This document shows, one piece after another, positions 47,029 to 52,738 of a DNA stretch of 52,738 bases (position 1 is its first letter; each line of letters begins with the position of its first letter). Both the position numbers and the translations under genes were made by a program. Source of the DNA: an uncultured Massilia sp. (GTDB lineage: Bacteria > Pseudomonadota > Gammaproteobacteria > Burkholderiales > Burkholderiaceae); the NCBI GenBank assembly GCA_946481275.1, contig CAMLMV010000046.1, positions 1 through 52,738 on the forward strand. The letters run 5' to 3'. Under the pieces are notes generated by a model. It made no database searches. It was given only the letters and a program-made list of their open reading frames with translations, and was not told where the DNA came from.

Positions 47029-48450
47029 TTAGATTTTTACGTGGGCTATCTTTTCTTTCAAGGCAGAATTCAGCTGAGAATTAAGTTGTTGACCAAGATT
47101 AGTAATGCTGTCGTCGTAATAAATCCGATGAATATTAAATGATGCAGCACTAGCAACGATAGGGGATATGGATGCGATATCGACAATAGCATTGCCAACT
47201 TTCACATTAATCTGTTGAGCATCTCCACCAATGATATTTTTAGGCTTATAAATCGGCCTATCATAGGTATCATAGTAATATGACGTTTTTGACGATGCAC
47301 TTCCAATGTTAAGCTCTGCGCAGACTGCCGTACACGTTTCTCTCAAAAACTTCACACGATCTGCAGCTGCCAATTTTTCAATGGCAGTTCCTGTTGCCAC
47401 TTGATCCGCCATTTTCCAGACGTCGATGTGTGGATAGATTCTACGTTCAGATATTCTCGTAGATATTTCCTTAACTGTTGGGTCTTTTGCTTCCTGAAAC
47501 AAATATAGTGAACCCCAGAAGAGCGTATCATCTAAACGGAGTAAATTTTCTAGCTTGCTTGGATTTTGGAAAAACCGCGCGAATGGATGATTAGTGGAAA
47601 TACCTGCATCTTTGATATGCCCCTCTGCGATGAGTTCAAAAATCCTACTCATCAAGAGGGCAAACATGTATTCGAGACCTCTTGTTTTTTTGTGTAGATA
47701 TATAGTTGGGTACAGCTGAAATAAAGTTACAGCAAATTGCTCTAACGATATATACGCTTTACTGTCCACGTAGAAAAATTTATTATCTTCACCTCCCACC
47801 TTTAAATTGCGGATGAGCCAATCTAAATCGATCCCTCCGGACGAGACGCCAGCAAAATATGGATCTCTCTTGGCATAATCAAGACGATCAGCATCAAGCT
47901 GGCTTGATACAACGGCAGTGTAAATGCACCCTGGGTTCGATTTTTTAATCATCCCCGCAACAAGATCAGGGAATTTGTTTCCGCCTACATTTTTTAAAAT
48001 CTCTGTAACGGAAGATTCCAAAACGATTTTTAGCGTAACTTCCTCATGATCGACAGCTTTCAAAAGATCTGTTCGGTCTCCGTCAAAATCTGGATTTCTT
48101 GCAAAATAAAATTTCATTGCATTTTCGAATGCATGACTAAACATGCCGTGCCCGACATCATGAAGAAGTGCAGCCGCAAGGCATGCCTTACCATTTAATG
48201 ACCATTGACTAGGCTGCGTATTTGGTTCGATAATTGACAACATTCGTCGTGCAACAGAATATACTCCAAGCGAATGCGCGAACCGACTGTGAGTTGCAGA
48301 AGGAAAGACATAATCAGAAAAACCTAATTGCTTTACCCTACGTAGCCGTTGGAAAAATGGGTCAGAAAGCAAGCCACGCAAACCATTTTCTGCATGCCCC
48401 TCAAATTCAATAAATCCATGGATGGAATCTTTAATCATTTTAGTTGTCAT
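47029..48450 (-). CDS. HD-domain phosphohydrolase (COG1078-like)
   Basis: 473 aa from ATG 48450 (GAGAAG upstream). Metal site: THSRFAHSLGV (His-54), LLHDVGHGMFSHAFE (His-97, Asp-98) and DADRLDYAKRDPYFAGVSSG carrying the distant Asp. This order matches the SAMHD1/dGTPase-related COG1078 group, which hydrolyses dNTPs or other nucleotides. GC is about 40 %, the lowest in the window, indicating recent transfer. In a mobile element beside an Mrr-like nuclease, a nucleotide-depleting defence role is plausible but unproven. Confidence 0.85.
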   Translation of the reverse strand: MTTKMIKDSIHGFIEFEGHAENGLRGLLSDPFFQRLRRVKQLGFSDYVFPSATHSRFAHSLGVYSVARRMLSIIEPNTQPSQWSLNGKACLAAALLHDVGHGMFSHAFENAMKFYFARNPDFDGDRTDLLKAVDHEEVTLKIVLESSVTEILKNVGGNKFPDLVAGMIKKSNPGCIYTAVVSSQLDADRLDYAKRDPYFAGVSSGGIDLDWLIRNLKVGGEDNKFFYVDSKAYISLEQFAVTLFQLYPTIYLHKKTRGLEYMFALLMSRIFELIAEGHIKDAGISTNHPFARFFQNPSKLENLLRLDDTLFWGSLYLFQEAKDPTVKEISTRISERRIYPHIDVWKMADQVATGTAIEKLAAADRVKFLRETCTAVCAELNIGSASSKTSYYYDTYDRPIYKPKNIIGGDAQQINVKVGNAIVDIASISPIVASAASFNIHRIYYDDSITNLGQQLNSQLNSALKEKIAHVKI

Positions 48451-48619
48451 ATCTTCTCGTCCAGAAAAATTTATTAAATTCAAGTTAGGATGAAATTCTA
48501 GGGAAGTGCTGATTTATTCCGCAAGCAACGTTCCCTGTGGTGGCTCGACTTGAGACAATCGCGGCATCTCTACAGTCCGCCATCGATCATACAGAAAATC
48601 CTTTCCGACCTCGAGTACG

Positions 48620-48799
48620 TCGCCGAGAAAAAGTTGACGCTCCGCGATCGCTTCTTAGCGCGATAGACAACGTCACCCTGTGGGCAAGTTACACAAGCTT
48701 GGCGAACCGTTTTATCCGAAGGTTGGAGGAGCTGCTCGCCCACCAATCGGCCTGGCGTGCATGTTGCACATGTACTTGGCTCAACACTGCTTTGATCCA
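48620..48799 (+). pseudogene. IS5-family transposase remnant
   Basis: Within the 48451-48920 gap, frame 48680 reads VGKLHKLGEPFYPKVGGAAR then PPIGLACMLHMYLAQHCFDP before a stop. This is the conserved N-terminal segment of IS5-type transposases (..PW..L...I.PFYPK.G..GRPPI....MLR.Y..Q). The preceding residues (SLLSAIDNVTLW) are in another frame, so a frameshift and both ends are lost. No terminal repeats seen. The rest of the gap shows no gene. Confidence 0.65.
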
Positions 48800-48923
48800 T
48801 GAGGGCTTGCATCGACTAGTACTGCCTAGCCTACGGTGTCGAGCCGATCTGAAAGTAATGTAGGTCGCGTTGTCGGGCCACCGGTCACTTGTCTAGTTAG
48901 TGCTGGTTTCGATTGTCTTAAGC

Positions 48924-48964
48924 TTGCCAAAACCTCATCGATCAGATACTGTATGGGCATACAG
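48924..48964 (+). promoter_or_regulatory. SOS promoter of the second imuA
   Basis: -35 TTGCCA (48924-48929), 17-bp spacer, -10 TACTGT (48947-48952), with LexA box CTGTATGGGCATACAG (48949-48964), a perfect CTGT-N8-ACAG. Same geometry as the promoter at 39479. Confidence 0.88.
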
Positions 48965-48978
48965 TATTGCGAAACATT

Positions 48979-49683
48979 ATGTTCCCTCAGGCCTACTCAA
49001 CGATGGAATCGATTCATCCCTCACTATGGCGTGCGTCACAGCTCGCTCGCTCTAGTACGCGTTGCGTTGACACCGGATACCCTGTCTTGTCTGCACAGTT
49101 ACCGGGTGGGGGATGGCCGGCTAGCAGTCTGGTCGAATTGCATCTGCGACAAGCCGGCACGGGTGAGTTGAGGCTTTTACAACCTGTCTTGGCTAGAGCC
49201 GGCAAACGCCGGGTGATGATGATCCAGCCACCACATGTCCCAAATGCGATCGCGCTGGCAGCAATGGGTTTGAATCCATCGCAAATTGTCTGGATCCAAC
49301 CTGAGCGGACTGCTGACGCACTTTGGGCTACAGAACAAGTCCTCCGGAATGGTGGATGTCACGCACTCCTGTTTTGGCAAAGTCACATTCGGAACGAGAG
49401 CCTGCGGCGCCTGAATCTGGCTGCTGCCGAGGGAGAGAGTCTTTTCTTTCTTTTCCGGCCTCTTGCTGCAGCACAAGATGCTTCGCCTGCGCCGCTGCGA
49501 ATTGCTGTACACCCAGCACTCGGAGGTGTTGAGGTCGAGTTTCTTAAACGTCGCGGTCCGCAGCGTGAAACTGCACTGTTCCTGCCTTTGTCTCCCTCTT
49601 TTGTTCCTCGTTATGCGTCTGTGGATCGGCCTCTATCTGCCCCAGCTCCCACTCGAAGTCTTCGAACCCAGCTGGTCGAGTGA
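48979..49683 (+). CDS. imuA: ImuA, complete second copy
   Basis: 234 aa from ATG 48979 (TTG 48967 and ATG 49003 are in frame). Collinear with the truncated copy (SIHPSLWRASQLARSSTRCV, LSAQLPGGGWPASSLVELHL, TADALWATEQVL) and continuing through the region lost there, to a Pro/Arg-rich end (DRPLSAPAPTRSLRTQLVE). It is therefore full length. GC (about 55 %) is well below the host-like first copy, so it came from another organism. It overlaps imuB by 71 nt. Acts with ImuB in SOS-induced error-prone synthesis. Confidence 0.88.
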   Translation: MFPQAYSTMESIHPSLWRASQLARSSTRCVDTGYPVLSAQLPGGGWPASSLVELHLRQAGTGELRLLQPVLARAGKRRVMMIQPPHVPNAIALAAMGLNPSQIVWIQPERTADALWATEQVLRNGGCHALLFWQSHIRNESLRRLNLAAAEGESLFFLFRPLAAAQDASPAPLRIAVHPALGGVEVEFLKRRGPQRETALFLPLSPSFVPRYASVDRPLSAPAPTRSLRTQLVE

Positions 49684-51094
49684 CAGCCTTGCGGTTGTCG
49701 TCGAACGCGAGACGGTTCTAACGATGTCGCACAGCGCACGCGCAGCCGGCGTCAAGGCTGCAATGCGCCGTGGTGGGGTGTTAATGCTGGCACCCGATGC
49801 GCGGATTCACGAGCGAAACGCTGCACGGGAAGAAGAGGCTTTACATGCCGTCGCAATGGCAATGCTTCAGTACACACCGCAGGTTGCGCTCGCAGAAGAG
49901 TCAACGCTGTTGCTGGACATTGGTGCGAGCCTGCGATTATTCGGCGGTATACAGGCGTTATTCAGGCGAGTTCGTACTGATCTTCGTGGTCTCGGATTCA
50001 CCGGGAAGTTGAGCTGCGCTCCGACCGCTCGGGCAGCATGGATGCTTGCGCAAACCGGCGGTAGACGTGTGTTAAAGCAGCAGTCATCAGTACGCGCATT
50101 GAATCGTCTCCCTGTCCTAGTCCTACCGGCTGCAAGGCCATTTGCTAGTTGGTTCGAAGGAATTGGCTGCGACACGATCGGCGACTTGCGAAGGTTGCCG
50201 CGCCCTGGACTTCAGCGCCGATGTGGCCGTGCATTGCTCGACCCTCTTGATTGCGCGTTCGGCAGCGCTCCCGAGATGTACGAATGGATTCAGATGCCGG
50301 AGAAGTTCGTAGCGAAAATGGAGCTTTTCGATCGGATCGAGAATGCCGATTTATTGCTGGCCGGCGCACAACGTCTGATATTGCAGCTGATCGGCTGGCT
50401 CTGTTCGATGCAGCTTGCAGCAGAGGGGATCACGCTCAAGCTGGAACATGAGCGCGGCCGGGTCGCGCGTGCCCCAACCGAAGTCGAGATAGTCCTGGCC
50501 GAGCCGACCTGGCATACCGATCATATCGTACGTTTGCTGAAGGAACGGCTGGGAAAACTAACGCTGGAAGCTCCAGTGATCGGATTGGCACTTCATACGA
50601 CCCGGCTGCAACCAATGGCGCCCCTCACCGCGTCACTTTTCCCTGAACCGGGCGGTACAGAGGCGGATCAGATGCGCATGATTGAACTTCTGGTGGCCCG
50701 TTTGGGTGAGGACAAGGTGCGCCAGGTAAAACCAGTGGCGGATTACCGACCCGAAGTGGCGAATACATGGGTTCCGATCCAGGAGAAGATAAGGGAGGCG
50801 ACAGTTACTTGCCAGTTTCCTCTAAATTTGAGCAGCGTCCTCCGTCCGACGTGGCTCTTGGTGAAGCCTATCCCGCTGCTCATCCGAAACCATAGGCCAT
50901 TCTATGGCTCGCCGCTGCGAATGATATCGGGCCCCGAGCGTATCGAAGCTGGATGGTGGGGGGATACAGCGGCCAGGGATTACTGGATTGCAGAAGGTCA
51001 AGAACACGCCTTGTACTGGGTTTATCGGGAACGGATTGCTGGTACTGGTGAAGACCCGGAACCACGCTGGTTCCTACATGGGTTATTTGGATAG
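49613..51094 (+). CDS. imuB: ImuB, Y-family-like mutasome subunit
   Basis: 493 aa from ATG 49613, the start used by the family (MRLWIGLYLPQLPLEVFEP); the open frame upstream overlaps imuA. Y-family polymerase fold without the catalytic acidic residues: LWIGLYLPQL replaces the usual FxHxDMDxFF, and EEST replaces the second acidic motif. The middle has the little-finger/HhH region (FEGIGCDTIGDLRRLPRPGLQRRCG, quoted in part). The C-terminus ends PRWFLHGLFG, as in other ImuBs. It bridges the beta clamp and DnaE2. No dnaE2 follows within the remaining 1.6 kb. Confidence 0.92.
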   Translation: MRLWIGLYLPQLPLEVFEPSWSSDSLAVVVERETVLTMSHSARAAGVKAAMRRGGVLMLAPDARIHERNAAREEEALHAVAMAMLQYTPQVALAEESTLLLDIGASLRLFGGIQALFRRVRTDLRGLGFTGKLSCAPTARAAWMLAQTGGRRVLKQQSSVRALNRLPVLVLPAARPFASWFEGIGCDTIGDLRRLPRPGLQRRCGRALLDPLDCAFGSAPEMYEWIQMPEKFVAKMELFDRIENADLLLAGAQRLILQLIGWLCSMQLAAEGITLKLEHERGRVARAPTEVEIVLAEPTWHTDHIVRLLKERLGKLTLEAPVIGLALHTTRLQPMAPLTASLFPEPGGTEADQMRMIELLVARLGEDKVRQVKPVADYRPEVANTWVPIQEKIREATVTCQFPLNLSSVLRPTWLLVKPIPLLIRNHRPFYGSPLRMISGPERIEAGWWGDTAARDYWIAEGQEHALYWVYRERIAGTGEDPEPRWFLHGLFG

Positions 51095-51179
51095 CTAGTG
51101 CAGCCGACCAGACTGCAATAGCGTTTGCGTTTGTGAATCGCCATCGTTTTTCTAGATACTCTGCAGCCGTAAAAAAATG

Positions 51180-51498
51180 CCGCCAATAACAACTGCCACC
51201 AATAACAACTGCCACCAATAACAACTGCGACCAATGGCCGCCGCATCTCTGCGCCGGTACTCGTCGCCAGGTCCATCGGCAGGGAGCTCAGCGAAGCGAC
51301 GAGCGCGGTCATCAAGACAGCTCCCAACCGTACCTGCGGACAAGGAGATAAAGTCGATCGCCGCGGAGATCGAGAGCGGCAGCCCTCGCAGCCACAGCGC
51401 GAGCACACCACCGGTCATGGCAAACGGAATGCCACTTAAGACCACAGCTCATCCTTGATGCTGTTGAACATCAGGTAGAGCAGGGCGAAGAGATCGCC
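51180..51498 (-). pseudogene. czcA/cusA-type RND metal-efflux pump remnant
   Basis: On the minus strand three frames give pieces of one RND pump in the right order: LFALLYLMFNSIKDELWS (from 51498), then SGIPFAMTGGVLALWLRG and LPLSISAAIDFISLS (from about 51436), then VLMTALVASLSSLPMDLATS ..GAEMRRPLVAVVIGG (to about 51200). These match the conserved TM region of CzcA/CusA. About 45 residues between the second and third pieces are deleted and two frameshifts are present. A dead fragment marking past insertion or deletion downstream of imuB. Confidence 0.75.
51183..51235. repeat. 16-bp tandem repeat, 3.3 copies
   Basis: Unit CCAATAACAACTGCCA at 51183, 51199 and 51215 (last base pair changed), followed by a partial CCAAT. 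It lies exactly at the broken end of the czcA fragment and repeats its VVIGG codons out of frame. Too short and without spacers for CRISPR; iteron-like but with no rep gene nearby. Confidence 0.8.
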
Positions 51499-51690
51499 AG
51501 CGCTGCAGGAATGACGATGGCTCGACACGCCCCGCGACTTCTTGCGAGATTCTGACTCTGAAACAGCTCAGTGAACTAAGGTGTAGATGATAGTCACGGT
51601 ATCTTGCAAATTGAGCAATTTTATATCGATGCAAGACGCCAAGGAAGGGCTTGATTGGGCAAGTCGGGACAGCACAGCAGCTGTTGTGCG

Positions 51691-51957
51691 CTATGAGCCA
51701 AACCCTTCCACTTGGTGCTCAGTCAACTGAATCAGATGGGATGCGGAGACGCGCAGAGCAGCAGCCAACTTGAACAGTACGCGTACTGTTGGCTGCCGTT
51801 CCCCGCGTTCGATCAAGCTAACGAACGTCCGGTCGATATCCGCCGCGTGCGCAAGTTGCTCCTGCGTCAGCCCAACTTCCTTCCGAACTGTACGCAACAC
51901 TTTTCCAAACGCTAGTCCTGGATCCAATGACCTCTCCCCGTATTTGGGAGAAATCAT
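51691..51957 (-). CDS. XRE-family regulator, controller (C-protein)-like
   Basis: 88 aa, a single HTH_3 domain: FGKVLRTVRKEVGLTQEQLAHAADIDRTFVSLIERGERQP (quoted in part) then TVRVLFKLAAALRVSASHL. The recognition-helix pattern DIDRTFVSLIERGER is like the controller proteins of restriction-modification systems (..IHRTYISQIERG..). A C-box-like operator lies 26 bp upstream of its start. No methylase or nuclease is visible in the remaining sequence, so it may instead control the divergent gene at 52036. The 51499-51690 gap holds no other gene. Confidence 0.85.
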   Translation of the reverse strand: MISPKYGERSLDPGLAFGKVLRTVRKEVGLTQEQLAHAADIDRTFVSLIERGERQPTVRVLFKLAAALRVSASHLIQLTEHQVEGFGS

Positions 51958-51982
51958 GTCTGTGCGGTATCATTACGTCTTC

Positions 51983-52030
51983 GGACTATAGTCCTCATTT
52001 CTGGCGGGTAGACGTACGGAAGTGAGGACT
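51983..52030. promoter_or_regulatory. C-box-like operator between XRE and the Cys-motif gene
   Basis: Palindrome GGACTATAGTCC (51983-51994) fits the GACT-N2-3-AGTC boxes bound by C proteins. An overlapping AGTCCTCA (51990-51997) is repeated inverted as TGAGGACT (52023-52030), just before the start of the rightward gene. The 78-bp divergent region thus has one full site and a spaced pair of half-sites. Confidence 0.6.
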
Positions 52031-52035
52031 TTGAG

Positions 52036-52689
52036 ATGGCTTCCCTCCAAGCGATGCCGCGTAGTCCTGTTTCTTGCATTAGCCACACCCAAATGACTGA
52101 AGACCGCACGCCGCTCATATGCCTCCTGACCGACAATGAGACCCACAACGCGTTTTGCCTGAAATACTGGTCAGTAGATCGCACAGGCAAATGGAGCGAG
52201 GCGTTCGATGCTTTGCTGTCTGATTCTGGACTCAGCAAATGGGAGATGACGAATATGCTGAAGTCGGCATGCCGTGCATACCTTCCTCACCTCCGCTGCG
52301 GCAGTTGCGGAACCCCACTTCAGGTCAGTACTCGTAGCGAATATTCGCCCTTAACCGGGTTACATCTGAAGCTAAGAAAGCGTTCACATCAGCCGCTGTG
52401 TGCTTCCTGCGATGCGGCAGCGCTTGCTGCGAATCGTGAAGCGGACCTCTTCGCACAGCAACAGCATCGAGATCGTGTGACTTCGGCATTGAAGCGACTT
52501 CATGAAAACGCAGCGCCAGTGGACTATGCCAAGTTAGGTTATGCCCAGTCATGCTTACTGTATGCGGCGCTTGTCGCCGCGAACGTGGGACCGGACGACT
52601 GCGTGATTCCACCGCTTGCTTCCCAGGTAGGTGCACTCGCTCCCACTCCAAAGCTATCGGAAGATATCTATGCGCGGCTGTTTGGGTAA
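52036..52689 (+). CDS. uncharacterised CxxC-CxxC protein
   Basis: 217 aa from ATG 52036 (AGGA 8 nt upstream; ATG 52093 is in frame). An N-terminal region (about 20-85) is helical. A CGSC pair (about residue 94) and a CASC pair (about residue 130) may form a zinc ribbon. The segment between is basic (LKLRKRSHQ). A conserved-looking helical C-terminus follows (LSEDIYARLFG at the end). I do not recognise the family; it is not FlhC. Divergent from the XRE regulator and probably repressed or activated by it. GC is intermediate (about 53 %), in line with the accessory region. The last 49 bp (52690-52738) show no gene. Confidence 0.65.
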   Translation: MASLQAMPRSPVSCISHTQMTEDRTPLICLLTDNETHNAFCLKYWSVDRTGKWSEAFDALLSDSGLSKWEMTNMLKSACRAYLPHLRCGSCGTPLQVSTRSEYSPLTGLHLKLRKRSHQPLCASCDAAALAANREADLFAQQQHRDRVTSALKRLHENAAPVDYAKLGYAQSCLLYAALVAANVGPDDCVIPPLASQVGALAPTPKLSEDIYARLFG

Positions 52690-52738
52690 TCCCCCCGTTT
52701 TTAGAGCGCGCTAAAAGTAGAGGTTAAGCGGCAAGGGC

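Larger units (their letters stand above)
39909..48900. mobile_element. multi-tyrosine-recombinase element inserted in imuA (right end undetermined)
   Basis: A low-GC block (about 45-50 % against near 70 % outside) starts exactly where imuA breaks. It holds a recombinase operon (39987-45798), an Mrr-like nuclease, an HD phosphohydrolase and IS5 debris. The second imuA-imuB (48979-51094) and the XRE/Cys-motif pair may also belong to it, as they too have lower GC. The true right end should be followed by the missing 3' half of the host imuA, which is not in the window. Tn554 similarly enters a DNA-repair gene (radC) using TnpA/B/C; the gamma-mobile-trio is another comparable organisation. Confidence 0.75.

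Noticed and set aside
46945..47142. 65-codon open frame at the end of the HD gene
   Set aside because: Starts inside the dyad and reads antisense into the HD gene; no family resemblance.
48537..48863. 108-codon open frame upstream of the second imuA
   Set aside because: It runs partly out of frame through the IS5 transposase remnant and has no convincing ribosome site; not a gene.
51183..51235. Possible CRISPR array or replication iterons
   Set aside because: Units are head-to-tail without spacers, only about three copies, no cas or rep gene, and the unit derives from the adjacent czcA fragment.

Overview
The window looks like a chromosomal segment of a GC-rich betaproteobacterium, most likely Oxalobacteraceae close to Massilia. 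This rests on the roughly 65-70 % GC coding style, the SOS-controlled imuA-type mutasome locus, the DUF6404 and YghU-type genes, LysR-controlled catabolic clusters and a polysaccharide-degrading GH3/GH35/esterase repertoire. No rRNA, tRNA or CRISPR array was recognised. Taxonomy is inferred from gene content and was not tested by a search.

Layout. 1-3.7 kb: leftward GH3 glycosidase plus secreted esterase operon ending in a strong terminator. 3.9-10.5 kb: three tandem paralogous membrane TPR-GGDEF diguanylate cyclases whose catalytic halves are almost identical in DNA. 10.5-17.1 kb: VOC protein, MarR plus DHA2 drug exporter with a palindromic operator, DUF6404, an NTF2-like protein, a GT9-like glycosyltransferase, a PRC-barrel protein and a YghU-like GST. 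17.2-22.9 kb: leftward set hepT-like / DUF2760 / Hsp70 / Hsp70-DUF3731, the last three joined by ATGA overlaps. 23-30.7 kb: MCP, Na+/H+ antiporter, GH35, quinone reductase with divergent LysR, cold-shock protein and two small genes. 30.7-38.7 kb: LysR divergent from a catabolic operon (D-glutamate cyclase-like DUF1445, MFS, fused HyuA-HyuB oxoprolinase, porin), probably for 5-oxoproline, D-glutamate or a hydantoin-like compound.

38.7-52.7 kb is the accessory part. Two 77-bp copies of a LexA-controlled promoter lie in tandem: one before an NTF2-like gene, one before a host-like (GC-rich) imuA. That imuA is cut after about 124 codons by a low-GC element. The element begins with a tightly packed four-gene operon: three tyrosine-recombinase-like proteins and a small coiled-coil protein, an organisation recalling Tn554 TnpA/TnpB/TnpC and the gamma-mobile-trio. 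It continues with an Mrr-like nuclease and an HD phosphohydrolase (plausible defence cargo) and IS5 debris. Then comes a second, complete, lower-GC imuA-imuB pair with its own perfect SOS box. So the element, or a composite of insertions, breaks one mutasome gene while a foreign copy sits next to it. Beyond imuB there is no dnaE2. There is a decayed czcA/cusA fragment with a 16-bp tandem repeat, and then a divergent pair: a controller-type XRE regulator and a Cys-motif protein, separated by a C-box-like operator. The right end of the element and the missing 3' part of the first imuA are not in the window.

All functional calls come from reading motifs and family resemblance by eye; no database search was possible.
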